In this document: positions 13,749-21,872 of the stretch, in pieces
How positions within the stretch are numbered: position 1 is the first letter of the stretch
How the letters are laid out: every line of letters begins with the position of its first letter
Source: JAXHNE01 sp038316995
GTDB taxonomy: Bacteria > Patescibacteriota > Saccharimonadia > Saccharimonadales > JAXHNE01
Direction: 5' to 3'
DNA: 23,893 nucleotides
Assembly: GCA_038316995.1 (NCBI GenBank)
Contig: JBBQAZ010000012.1
Location: forward strand, 1 to 23,893
Program-made: the position numbers and the translations under genes
Notes under the pieces: model-generated
Told to the model about the DNA's origin: nothing
The model's database searches: none
Seen by the model: the letters and a program-made list of their open reading frames with translations, nothing else

Positions 13749-14585
13749 ATGAAAACAAAAATTAATCATTACCTACGACCCCAACGCCTGATTGCAGGCA
13801 TTTTTCTGCTTATTTTGATACTTTTTAGTTTACGGGCGGACTTTGTTTTTGCTCAGGCTTTCACTCAAGGATACGCTTCTGATGCTCCACTCCAAAGAGG
13901 CATGATAGTTAAGATTATTGAGGCCGATACCACCAAGGTAGAACCCGTGAGTCAATCAAACGCCGAAGGTGCGTACGGTGTCGTGGTAGACAAGAATGAC
14001 GCGCCGGCAACGCTTTCCACAGAAGGCCAGCAGGTATTTATTGCAGCCAATGGTAAGTTTGATATCTTGGTTAGCAATCAAAATGGTCCAGTTAAACCTG
14101 GTGATTATATCGTTGTTTCATCTTTAACTGGTATTGGAATGAAAGTTGACGAAGTTCAACCAATTGTAGTTGCGCGTGCGCTTGATGGTTTTGAAGGCAC
14201 CGGGGGTGACAGTATTGGGAGTGCAAATGTTGGTGATCGGACAGTAGAAATTGGACGAATTCAAGCCGACATTAGTGTTGCCGGAAACCCACTTCAGAAA
14301 CCTCCGGCACGAAAGCTACCAGATTTTATTCAAGATGCTGCAGAGTCAATTGCTCAAAAACCAGTAAGTGCACCGCGTGTTTACCTTGGATTAGCGCTGT
14401 TATTGCTGAGTGCGATAGTATCAGGAACCTTATTATATGGAGGCATAAGAAGTGCTATAACTTCTATTGGACGTAACCCATTAAGCAAGAAGTCAATAAT
14501 TCGCGGAATGATCCAAGTTATTATTGTTGGTATGTTGATTTTCATTGTCGGTGTTTTTGGGGTATATTTATTGGTGAAACTGTAA
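13749..14585 (+). CDS. F-ATPase c-subunit-like membrane protein fused to an extracytoplasmic domain
   Basis: A 278-residue protein. Residues 14-37 form a signal peptide ending FAQA. Residues about 38-205 are an extracytoplasmic beta-rich domain; its spacing (GMIVKII, GAYGVVVDK, NQNGPVKPGDYIVV, GIGMKVDE, VVARALDGF) resembles domains in phage-tail and surface proteins. Two membrane helices follow (211-233, 250-276), joined by a polar loop with GRNP (241-244), the R-N/Q-P loop of ATP synthase c-subunits that faces F1. Predicted topology matches c. There is no Asp or Glu from 211 to 278; 18 residues after the Pro, where E. coli c has Asp61, stands Met262 in an all-apolar helix. Ion binding of the normal kind is therefore excluded. 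First gene of the operon, in the position of atpE. The c-like assignment is my inference from loop, topology and gene order. Confidence 0.65.
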   Translation: MKTKINHYLRPQRLIAGIFLLILILFSLRADFVFAQAFTQGYASDAPLQRGMIVKIIEADTTKVEPVSQSNAEGAYGVVVDKNDAPATLSTEGQQVFIAANGKFDILVSNQNGPVKPGDYIVVSSLTGIGMKVDEVQPIVVARALDGFEGTGGDSIGSANVGDRTVEIGRIQADISVAGNPLQKPPARKLPDFIQDAAESIAQKPVSAPRVYLGLALLLLSAIVSGTLLYGGIRSAITSIGRNPLSKKSIIRGMIQVIIVGMLIFIVGVFGVYLLVKL

Positions 14586-14610
14586 GCATAAGCGAAGGTG
14601 GGAAAATTAG

Positions 14611-15234
14611 GTGAGCATTACAGTACTTGCAGCACTGCTAGCAATTATTGGCATAGGTACTTTTATAGGGTTATTTTTATCTCTGAAAGGAACTAGGTCT
14701 TCAAAAAACGGCCAGAATAACGCCCATGGTCAGCTTATTGAAGGCGCTGTCGAAGAAGTAGAGCATATCTTTAACGATGAGTTCCGAGAGGAACTACGAA
14801 ATCGTGGGCGTCTTCATTTTGAAAAAATTATTGGTGAAAATGCAATGTTTCTGCAACAAGACCTTCGTTTGACTACTTCTCAGCTGAACGAGTATATGAA
14901 GAACGAGATTACCGTTAAACTTCAAGACGAGTTTGCAAAGTACGAAGAATCGATTACTGACGCCAAGCAGCTTGCAGTTGAGGCAATTAATAAGACCCAA
15001 ACAGCAATTGAAGAACAGCGGCAAATGATGAGCCAGCAAATACAACAAGAAATAGCCAACGAGAGAAGAAGGTTGCTGTCACGTTTTGAAGATAACATGG
15101 CAGATATTGTGAATCACTATGTACTTGCGGCAATTGGTGACCAAATAGACTTAAATGACCAATTAGAGTTTATTTTGAGCGACCTTGAGGCAAACAAAGA
15201 AGCAATTATCAGAGATATAACTGGTGGCGCATAA
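14611..15234 (+). CDS. F-ATPase b-subunit-like peripheral stalk protein
   Basis: A 207-residue protein with one N-terminal membrane helix (about 3-25, rich in Ile, Leu, Ala, Gly) followed by a long charged coiled-coil-like segment (about 45-170) and a shorter helical end. This architecture and its place between the c-like and delta-like genes match subunit b, which in F-ATPases holds the F1 stator to the membrane. Residue identity alone would not prove it. Start is GTG at 14611, with AAGGTGG (14595-14601) upstream. The membrane helix lacks the usual Arg/Asn residues that contact subunit a, consistent with that gene being absent here. Confidence 0.65.
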   Translation: MSITVLAALLAIIGIGTFIGLFLSLKGTRSSKNGQNNAHGQLIEGAVEEVEHIFNDEFREELRNRGRLHFEKIIGENAMFLQQDLRLTTSQLNEYMKNEITVKLQDEFAKYEESITDAKQLAVEAINKTQTAIEEQRQMMSQQIQQEIANERRRLLSRFEDNMADIVNHYVLAAIGDQIDLNDQLEFILSDLEANKEAIIRDITGGA

Positions 15235-15236
15235 CG

Positions 15237-15935
15237 ATGGAAGGAATTAATTCTCAAACATTAATGCTTCCGCTCGGAGTTGTGAGCGTAGTTGATGTCG
15301 GCCGCTTACAGCGTGAAATTGATGCGCTAAACACATTCATGCGATCAGCGGAAGTGCGACAACCAGGAACTTCTTTAAAACTGCCGAAAACCAGCAAGTT
15401 ACTCGATGAGTTTTTAGAGATTAATAAAAAATCAGCCCTTAAGAATGATGACAGGGAAGAGGTGGCGTTATATCTGCAGGAGCTTCGAAAGAATGCGCCG
15501 ACCATACATATGAGTTTTAGCGCCGATCCTTCACCACTGTTTACGCAGCGTCTTATTAGCTGGTTAAGACAGAATATTCACCAATCAATCCTACTTCAGG
15601 TCGGCTTGCAACCAACAATTGGTGCGGGGGCTGTGGTTCGAACGACTAACAAATACTTCGATTTAAGTTTAAGAGAATTTTTTAATCAGAAGAAAGCGGT
15701 ATTACTTGCTAAGATGCGAAGTAACGACACTGAGTCGGACCAAACTGAGGCACATTCCGATGTTGTAGGCAATGGATCTGGATTACAGAATACAGCAACA
15801 AATCCACAGGAGACGCTTGTTGCAAATCAGAATAATCCAAGTCCCAGCGAAACTCCGGTGTCAGAAGTGGCTACTCCTGCTATACAAGAAAAGCCCTCCA
15901 CTGAAGTTATGCAAACTACAGAGGGCGAAGCATGA
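15237..15935 (+). CDS. F-ATPase delta-subunit-like protein with disordered tail
   Basis: A 232-residue cytoplasmic protein. Residues about 125-160 (VGLQPTIGAGAVVRTTNKYFDLSL, broken here only for description) resemble the C-terminal signature of F1 delta/OSCP, where a G-G-hydrophobic-R segment is followed by D-x-S. The N-terminal part is helical, as in delta. The last 70 residues are Ser/Thr/Glu/Gln/Pro-rich and probably disordered, an extension I do not know from canonical delta. The gene starts 2 nt after the b-like gene and overlaps alpha by ATGA. Its probable role is to link the b-like stalk to the top of the alpha/beta hexamer. Confidence 0.6.
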   Translation: MEGINSQTLMLPLGVVSVVDVGRLQREIDALNTFMRSAEVRQPGTSLKLPKTSKLLDEFLEINKKSALKNDDREEVALYLQELRKNAPTIHMSFSADPSPLFTQRLISWLRQNIHQSILLQVGLQPTIGAGAVVRTTNKYFDLSLREFFNQKKAVLLAKMRSNDTESDQTEAHSDVVGNGSGLQNTATNPQETLVANQNNPSPSETPVSEVATPAIQEKPSTEVMQTTEGEA

Positions 15936-17518
15936 ATTCTGGCAATCAGCATTTTGACCGTTTAGTTGAGTCTGGCAATCCTGTAGGCGAAGTAATTGCA
16001 GTCGATCAATTTTTGATTAAGGCTAAAGGGCTTCAGCCATGTTCTGTACACGCACTGATAATGTTTGAAGATGGCAGCAAGGGGTTTGTTAATCAGGTAT
16101 TAGATGATCATGTTGCAATTTTGCATCTTGGAGATGAGAAAATGCGTGTTGGTACAGTTGCAGTGGTGCAGCATCAAGAACTTGTCTGTAAAGTAGGGAA
16201 GGACTTTATTGGCCGGGTGGTTACGGTAAATGGTGAACCAATTGACGGCAAAGGCCCTATCGCTGCAGACAAAGTCTGGCCAGTATTCAATACTGCTCCC
16301 CCACTATATAAAAGAAAGCTTCTTGATACACAGCTTGAAAGCGGCGTAACTGCTGTTGATTCACTATTTCCAATTGTCCGCGGTCAGCGTATGGCGCTCC
16401 TTGGCGATAGTAAATCAGGAAAAAGTACACTAGCTACACAACTTACGATAAATCAAAAAAATACTGACCAGATCGTTGTCTATGTGATGATTGCCAAGCG
16501 CCGAAGCGACATAGACACTCTCCTTACACAACTCAAGGAAAATGGTGGCATAGAAAAAGCAATTGTCATAGTTTCTACGATGTTTGAGTCATTAATTATG
16601 AGCTATATCGCGCCGTATGTAGGCGCATCTATGGCGGAATACCTTTGGGAAGAGCTAGCGCAGGATACAATTATAATTTATGACGACTTGACTTCTCATG
16701 CACACGCTTGGAGAGAGGTTGCATTGATGTCTGGTGTGAGCCCTGGTCGTGACTCTTATCCAGGAGATACATTTTATGCGCACTCGAGCCTTTTGGAGCG
16801 TGCAGGCCGGCTTGATGCTAATGGGGCACACTTAACCAGCATTCCGATTATAAATGCCGCAGGCGGAGATATAACTGCATATTTACCAACAAACGTTATG
16901 TCGATTACTGATGGACAATGGATATTGGATATGGATATTTTCCGGGACGGTATTCGACCTGCTTTAAATATTGGGCTTTCAGTAACCCGTATCGGTGGAG
17001 TTGGCCACAATAAACGTCAAAAAACACTCGCTGCGCAAACGCTCAAGATGCTTGCTGATTATCGTCAAGCTGAAGAGTTTTCACACTTTGGTTCAGAGCT
17101 AGCTCTTGAAGCAAAACACGCTCTAGAGACCGGTAAGCGCGTTTTTGAACTTGTGACACAGAGTCCAGGGCAAACATTTTCTCTCATCGCTCAGCAGCTT
17201 ATGATGGATATTGTCTTAAACCTGGAAGATAATGTGACACTTGATATGCCGAAAATGAAAAACACCGTTTCTGAATATGCGCTAAAAATTACTTCCGAAG
17301 AACAATATGATGCCGTTCGTGACGTATTTAAGAAAAACTGTGTTGTGCAACTCATGGGATCTGAATCTTTAAAACCTGCTCAAACGACAGAAGATTCTTT
17401 ACCTAATGAGTCTCAAAAAGAAGAAAAGCCAGAAAGTAAAGAATCTCGTAAAGAAGAAAAAAAGAAAGAAAAAGAGCATAAAAAAGAAGAAAAAGCCAAA
17501 GAGGAAGCAGCAAAATGA
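15932..17518 (+). CDS. atpA: F1-ATPase alpha subunit (divergent)
   Basis: A 528-residue protein homologous to F1 alpha along its first 470 residues. It has the Walker A GDSKSGKST (from residue 158; E. coli has GDRQTGKT), GVSPGRDSYPGDTFYAHSSLLERAG, which matches the alpha signature around R-E-A-Y-P-G-D-V-F-Y, and GLSVTRIGG with the arginine finger Arg353 that reaches into the beta active site. The last 55 residues are a Lys/Glu-rich low-complexity tail (EEKPESKESRKEEKKKEK and similar), absent from canonical alpha. The start overlaps the delta-like stop by ATGA and the stop overlaps gamma by ATGA. It is the regulatory, non-catalytic nucleotide-binding subunit of the hexamer. Confidence 0.9.
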   Translation: MNSGNQHFDRLVESGNPVGEVIAVDQFLIKAKGLQPCSVHALIMFEDGSKGFVNQVLDDHVAILHLGDEKMRVGTVAVVQHQELVCKVGKDFIGRVVTVNGEPIDGKGPIAADKVWPVFNTAPPLYKRKLLDTQLESGVTAVDSLFPIVRGQRMALLGDSKSGKSTLATQLTINQKNTDQIVVYVMIAKRRSDIDTLLTQLKENGGIEKAIVIVSTMFESLIMSYIAPYVGASMAEYLWEELAQDTIIIYDDLTSHAHAWREVALMSGVSPGRDSYPGDTFYAHSSLLERAGRLDANGAHLTSIPIINAAGGDITAYLPTNVMSITDGQWILDMDIFRDGIRPALNIGLSVTRIGGVGHNKRQKTLAAQTLKMLADYRQAEEFSHFGSELALEAKHALETGKRVFELVTQSPGQTFSLIAQQLMMDIVLNLEDNVTLDMPKMKNTVSEYALKITSEEQYDAVRDVFKKNCVVQLMGSESLKPAQTTEDSLPNESQKEEKPESKESRKEEKKKEKEHKKEEKAKEEAAK

Positions 17519-18372
17519 AACGACCTCAAGAAATAGAAAAGGAAGAGAAGGCAATGGCCACTTTAGTAGAACTCACTGGAGTCTTTGAGGGCATTGCCAG
17601 CATGCGTATTGCACAGATAAAAAATCAAGTATTGCAAGCCACTGAATTTTTTGATGCCTTGTGGCATATTTATTCGCAGCTACGGGTTGATAGTTTGTTT
17701 CGTTTTGGTAGAGGTCAAGACGACGAAGACGTTATAGACAAAGAGCTCTACATTATAATCACCGCAGAAGGTGGATTTAGTGGGGATATTGACCAGAAAC
17801 TAATCCACATGATGGTTAAGACGTATGACAAAGAAAAAAATGACATCATTGTTATTGGTCATCACGGCGCAGTTCAGCTCGCCCAACGTGGCATTTCATA
17901 CGAACAATACTTTAAACTACCAACTAAAGACAAGAATATAAATGTCTCACCGATTATCAGCTGGGTACAGAAATACAAAAACACTCGTGTTTTTTATCAG
18001 GAATATGTCTCGCTCATGGTGCAAGATGTAAAAAGCATTGAGCTTAGTAGTGCCGTGGCTGACAAAGGTAAAAAATCAAAAGCTGGCGAAGACGCCATAA
18101 GTGAAGAAAATTATATATTTGAACCCAGCACTTATGACGTTGTTGATCACCTTGAAAGTTCAATGCTAAGAATCGCCGTAAGTCAGCTTATTTTAAATTC
18201 TAAACTTGCACAATATGCGTCACGTTTTCGGGCTATGTCGGCATCTCATACACGTGCCGGAGACGCAAAACAAGAATTGCATATGGATTATAACCGCGCC
18301 AGACGAGCAATAAAAGATACGCGTCTCAAAGAGATTATTGTCGGCATGAAGAAAGCAAAGGTCACCACATGA
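17515..18372 (+). CDS. atpG: F1-ATPase gamma subunit (divergent)
   Basis: A 285-residue protein forming the rotating central shaft. The C-terminal helix is clearly gamma: YASRFRAMSASHTRAG, then YNRARRAIKDTRLKEIIVGM. The first helix (GIASMRIAQIKNQVLQATEFF) takes the place of the usual I-K-S-V-x-N-T-x-K-I-T-x-A-M and is much changed. The central fold has GGFSGDID where typical gamma has G-L-C-G-x-L-N. The start at 17515 overlaps alpha; an in-frame ATG at 17554 has a good purine-rich stretch before it and may be the real one, giving 272 residues. The stop overlaps beta by ATGA. Confidence 0.85.
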   Translation: MKRPQEIEKEEKAMATLVELTGVFEGIASMRIAQIKNQVLQATEFFDALWHIYSQLRVDSLFRFGRGQDDEDVIDKELYIIITAEGGFSGDIDQKLIHMMVKTYDKEKNDIIVIGHHGAVQLAQRGISYEQYFKLPTKDKNINVSPIISWVQKYKNTRVFYQEYVSLMVQDVKSIELSSAVADKGKKSKAGEDAISEENYIFEPSTYDVVDHLESSMLRIAVSQLILNSKLAQYASRFRAMSASHTRAGDAKQELHMDYNRARRAIKDTRLKEIIVGMKKAKVTT

Positions 18373-19676
18373 ACCCTGGAATTGTTGTTTCTATCAAAGA
18401 TTTGATTGTGCGCGTTCGTTTTGACGACGAAGCGCCACGGATTAGTGAATTAATGCTAGTTGATAACAGTTTTGATACAAAACTACTTGTTGACCACCTT
18501 GAGCCAGGCGGCATTGCACTTTGTTTGAATATTCGTTCAGATCGCCGAATTCAAAAAGGAATGCGTGTAAACAGGACTGGAAAAGGCATTGAGATTCCTG
18601 TAGGTGAAATTACGATTGGTCGTATCCTTGACGCAGTCGGTGATCCGCTTGATGGTGGCGAGCCTATTTCCGGAGAAGGGGTTGAATACAAAGATATTTT
18701 AAAACTGCCACCAAAATCAACAAATTTCTCCGTTTCTAAGCCCGAGATTCTAGAGACCGGGATAAAGGTTATGGACTTTTTCACCCCTTTCGTTAAAGGT
18801 AGAAAGATTGGAATTATCGGTGGGGCAGGAGTTGGCAAGACAGTGCTAACTATGGAGCTCATTAATAACATTGCAAAAAGCGGAAGTGGCTTGTCGTTTT
18901 TCACGGGTATTGGTGAACGTATTCGTGAAGGTCACGAACTATGGGATACGCTGCGCGAAAATGACTTGCTCAAAAACACCTGTATGTTCTTTGGGCAAAT
19001 GAATGAAAACCCAGTAGTGCGCTCATTAATCGGTATTTCATCCGTTGCCTCAGCCGAATATTTCAGGGATACACAAGGAAAAGACATCCTCTTTTTTGCA
19101 GATAATATGTATCGTTTTATCCAGGCAAGAAATGAGCTTTCAACTATATTGGATCAAGTTCCAAACGAAGGCGGATACGAATCAACAATATTCTCAGATA
19201 TTAAGGTTCTACAGGATCGTTTGAGTTCAAATGAAAACGGCTCTATAACATCTGTTCAAACTATTTATGTACCAGCAGACGACCTTTCTGACCCTGCAGT
19301 ACAGATGATTCAGCATGAGCTAGATTCTACGATCGTGCTTTCAAGAAAAGTAGCAGAGCAAGGAATCCGCCCAGCCGTTGACCTAAACCAGACGAGTTCA
19401 TCACTTTTGACACCGGAAGTTGTAGGTGAGCGTCATTATGTATTGAGTGTTCAGGTACAGGCTTTATTGCAAAAATATGAATCGCTAAAGAGCATCATCG
19501 CTATTATTGGTGAAAACGAGCTTTCAGCGGCTGATCGTGCTGATTATGCAAAAGCAAAAAAACTCATTAGCAACTTTACTCAAAATATGAATGTAATGAC
19601 CAAGCATAATGGGGTTCCAGGTGAATTCTATACCCGCGAACAAACACTACAATCCATTGAAGAGATAATTGCTTAA
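18369..19676 (+). CDS. atpD: F1-ATPase beta subunit, catalytic residues intact
   Basis: A 435-residue catalytic subunit, a little shorter than usual (about 460-480). Walker A GGAGVGKT is at 151-158, the catalytic Glu183 and Arg184 are in GIGERIREG, and Walker B Asp245 is in ILFFADNMYRF. The block SITSVQTIYVPADDLSDPA is near-canonical. Two differences: the DELSEED region reads ENELSAAD, losing most of its acidic charge, and the Arg in the usual L-G-R-M-P-S segment is Gln (LDQVPN). ATP hydrolysis or synthesis chemistry should be possible. The torque contact with gamma may be altered. Confidence 0.93.
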   Translation: MNPGIVVSIKDLIVRVRFDDEAPRISELMLVDNSFDTKLLVDHLEPGGIALCLNIRSDRRIQKGMRVNRTGKGIEIPVGEITIGRILDAVGDPLDGGEPISGEGVEYKDILKLPPKSTNFSVSKPEILETGIKVMDFFTPFVKGRKIGIIGGAGVGKTVLTMELINNIAKSGSGLSFFTGIGERIREGHELWDTLRENDLLKNTCMFFGQMNENPVVRSLIGISSVASAEYFRDTQGKDILFFADNMYRFIQARNELSTILDQVPNEGGYESTIFSDIKVLQDRLSSNENGSITSVQTIYVPADDLSDPAVQMIQHELDSTIVLSRKVAEQGIRPAVDLNQTSSSLLTPEVVGERHYVLSVQVQALLQKYESLKSIIAIIGENELSAADRADYAKAKKLISNFTQNMNVMTKHNGVPGEFYTREQTLQSIEEIIA

Positions 19677-19694
19677 AATACAGGAGTAGACCGC

Positions 19695-20000
19695 GTGGCT
19701 CAAGAATCAGGCAAAAGTGACACAGCAACTAGTAAAGATACACCCACCGACGGCCTCCATATGCATGTCAAGGTTTATGCGCCTTTTAAGGTCTATTTTG
19801 ATGGGCAAGCACAGAGTGTAAGTGCAAAGAACGGTACCGGACCTTTTGATGTTTTGGCTCAACATCATAACTTCATGACAATACTTGAGACATGCGATTT
19901 AATTATAAATATCGATGAAAACAAGGAAGAAAAAATACCTATTTTAAAGGGTGTGATGCACGTAAAGGCCGATGAGGTTGTAGTATTCCTAGATGTTTAG
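19695..20000 (+). CDS. atpC: F1-ATPase epsilon subunit, beta-sandwich only
   Basis: A 101-residue protein. Residues about 22-101 match the epsilon beta-sandwich: HVKVYAPFKVYFDGQAQSV, GTGPFDVLAQHHNFMTIL (usual G-E-F-G-I-L-P-x-H-x-P), ILKGVMHVKADEVVVFL. The C-terminal helical hairpin that in many bacteria inhibits ATP hydrolysis is missing, so the brake is absent. The first 20 residues are a polar extension. The start is GTG at 19695 with AGGAG (19681-19685) upstream. In F-ATPases epsilon bridges gamma and the c-ring loop, so its retention supports a ring formed by the c-like protein. Confidence 0.82.
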   Translation: MAQESGKSDTATSKDTPTDGLHMHVKVYAPFKVYFDGQAQSVSAKNGTGPFDVLAQHHNFMTILETCDLIINIDENKEEKIPILKGVMHVKADEVVVFLDV

Positions 20001-20020
20001 ATTTAATTAAAACATCTAGG
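19988..20020. terminator. bidirectional stem-loop between convergent genes
   Basis: CCTAGATGTTT (19988-19998) pairs perfectly with AAACATCTAGG (20010-20020), 11 bp with an 11-nt loop, spanning the epsilon stop codon. It lies between the converging ATPase operon and the minus-strand surface gene. The T-tract is weak on both sides. Confidence 0.5.
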
Positions 20021-20023
20021 AAC

Positions 20024-20956
20024 TTAATCAATTGCTAGCCAGTCAAAGCTGAACGATGACCCACCTGGAGCCGCGTTGGTGCTACAAATACTGAATTGTG
20101 AGGTTGTGCGGGTAATGTAGTAATTAAGCCCAGCAGCACTAGCTCCTACCGGAGTTATGGTGATATGTGGAGTGCCGCCAAAGACTTGCGTAAAAATAAT
20201 TGTCGCAAAACAACCAGCACCCGGTCCACCACCGATATTAATAGTTACTGTGCCTGCTGTGTCGGTGCCACTAACTGACGCCGTTCCTCCGTTACCCAGT
20301 GCGGATCCATTAGAAAGTCCAGGGGTTGATCCGCCAGCATCTAGGTGTCTACCAAATGTTAAGTCATTGCTGATTTGCAAGGATCCAATGGTTATTATGG
20401 GTGCAGATATTGGTCCGCCAAAAGTTGCTCCGCCACTAACTGAAAGACTTTGCTGTACGTTTAGAGCACCTTGCACTGACGCGTCGCCCGCAATAGCTAG
20501 TTCATTTCCTCTAATCTGGTCAAATGAGCTTGCACCCGAAACAGTAATACCAGGAAGACTAAGTTCACCACCCACCTTAAGACTGCCAGCAATATCAACT
20601 GAGTCTTTTGCAAGTATTTTTCCAGAAAATATGGTGTTTGATTCTATTGTAAGTTGCTGTTTAGGGTCACCGACTTTGGCGTCGCTGCCTCTAATGCTAT
20701 CCAGTTCTTCAGCTGTTAATTCTTGAGTAGGTAGTGTAGATCCTGTTAATTCTGAATTTGATCGCTGAATACTTATAAAAACGATAATTCCCGCCATCAC
20801 TAATATGAAAATGAAGAGTAGAAGGTAGATATTAACTCTGTTAATAATCCCACTCATACTAAAAGAGCGCTTATTTTTTTTAGGCGCTACTTCTTTATTT
20901 TCTGGTTCTTGGTCTGGCTGCTCTAAGGCAGTGCTGTCTTGCTTGTTTTGTTCCAT
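20024..20956 (-). CDS. membrane-anchored tail-fibre-like surface protein
   Basis: A 310-residue protein starting MEQNKQDSTALEQ. The N-terminus is polar and cytoplasmic (about 1-48), followed by one membrane helix (about 52-72) and a long extracytoplasmic part. This consists of Val/Ser/Gly-rich short beta repeats (KDSVDIAGSLKVGGEL, ELAIAGDASVQGALNVQ, QSLSVSGGATFGG), as in triple-stranded fibres, and ends in a compact domain that begins VSGTDTAGTVTIN and has two Cys. The end domain is of a type I associate with CPR surface proteins. The likely role is an adhesin or surface fibre, possibly trimeric. A longer frame starts at 21025, but a TACTAT box (20967-20972) 10 nt before 20956 supports the shorter start. 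Confidence 0.75.
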   Translation of the reverse strand: MEQNKQDSTALEQPDQEPENKEVAPKKNKRSFSMSGIINRVNIYLLLFIFILVMAGIIVFISIQRSNSELTGSTLPTQELTAEELDSIRGSDAKVGDPKQQLTIESNTIFSGKILAKDSVDIAGSLKVGGELSLPGITVSGASSFDQIRGNELAIAGDASVQGALNVQQSLSVSGGATFGGPISAPIITIGSLQISNDLTFGRHLDAGGSTPGLSNGSALGNGGTASVSGTDTAGTVTINIGGGPGAGCFATIIFTQVFGGTPHITITPVGASAAGLNYYITRTTSQFSICSTNAAPGGSSFSFDWLAID

Positions 20957-21050
20957 ATCAATTTGTATAGTATCTAACAGATAGTAGTGTACTACGCTTA
21001 TGGTAAAAAGATAAATTTCTTGCAATAATAAGAATCATCAAGGGAATAAC

Positions 21051-21803
21051 ATGAAACATAAACAACTTTTTCGGCACTGTCTCACATTGTTGATTCTGAC
21101 TACATTGTGGCCGGCAGTGGCATATGCTCAAACATCTAGTTCGGGCAATTTTCAGGTGCTTGAGGCTCAATTTGGTTCAGGTGGCACCGAAGAACAGTGT
21201 TCCGGAGGACAATTCTGTGCTCAGGGCTCACTGGGTTCAAACGCGGTTGGACGGCAATCCAGCTCTAACTTTGATGCGGACGGTGGTTTTTTGACTAGCA
21301 ACGAGCCTTATCTTGAATTTGTTGTATCTACAACTGCTGTTAATCTTGGTTTACTAGATTCTTCTACCGTTGCTACTGGGACAGCAAGCCTATATATCCG
21401 CAGTTATATTAATGGATCTTATTCATTAGTTACATTGAGCAACCCACCAACCAGTGAAAATGGCGATGAGCTTGAACCGTTATTGACTCCTGCCGCTTCA
21501 AGCCCAGGTACTGAACAATTTGGTATAAATCTTGTAGATAACGCGTCCCCAAACATTGGTTCAAACCCAGTTAATCAGCCAGATAACAGTTTTGCGGATG
21601 GTACAGCTGCAACTGGCTACGAGACGGCAGATTTATTTAAGTATTCAGTTGGCGACACTATAGCTCGCTCGGCTAATTCGGCTGGAAATTTTGCGAATGG
21701 ACAAACAGATTACACAATATCCTACATTGCCAATATCAGCGGTATTACTCCCGCTGGAACATTTGTAATGAATCATGACATGGTGGTTGTGGCCACGTTC
21801 TAA
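21051..21803 (+). CDS. secreted surface protein, uncharacterised (CPR-type)
   Basis: A 250-residue protein with a signal peptide (about 1-26, ending VAYA-Q). The body is rich in Ser, Thr, Asn, Gly and beta-prone residues. Recognisable blocks are VNLGLLDSSTVATGTASLYI, RSYINGSYSLVTLSNPPT, SSPGTEQFGINLVDN and DYTISYIANISG near the end; I associate this order with secreted proteins repeatedly found in Saccharibacteria and related CPR. No catalytic motif is seen, so a structural or pilus/envelope role is likely, but the function is unknown. AAGGGA (21040-21045) is a Shine-Dalgarno sequence for the ATG. Confidence 0.75.
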   Translation: MKHKQLFRHCLTLLILTTLWPAVAYAQTSSSGNFQVLEAQFGSGGTEEQCSGGQFCAQGSLGSNAVGRQSSSNFDADGGFLTSNEPYLEFVVSTTAVNLGLLDSSTVATGTASLYIRSYINGSYSLVTLSNPPTSENGDELEPLLTPAASSPGTEQFGINLVDNASPNIGSNPVNQPDNSFADGTAATGYETADLFKYSVGDTIARSANSAGNFANGQTDYTISYIANISGITPAGTFVMNHDMVVVATF

Positions 21804-21872
21804 ATTAGATTGTTTGTTTTTGATTTGTGATAAAGTGTAGAAGAACGATTAGTGCAAACATGCGGGAAGCAT

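Noticed and set aside
13749..20000. Ordinary ATP synthase operon
   Set aside because: Rejected as a simple call because atpB is absent and the c-like protein has no membrane carboxylate and carries an extra exported domain.
20157..20726. 189-codon plus-strand ORF
   Set aside because: It is opposite the membrane-anchored fibre-like gene; its Pro/Leu/Ser-rich translation is a typical shadow of the Gly/Ser-rich strand.
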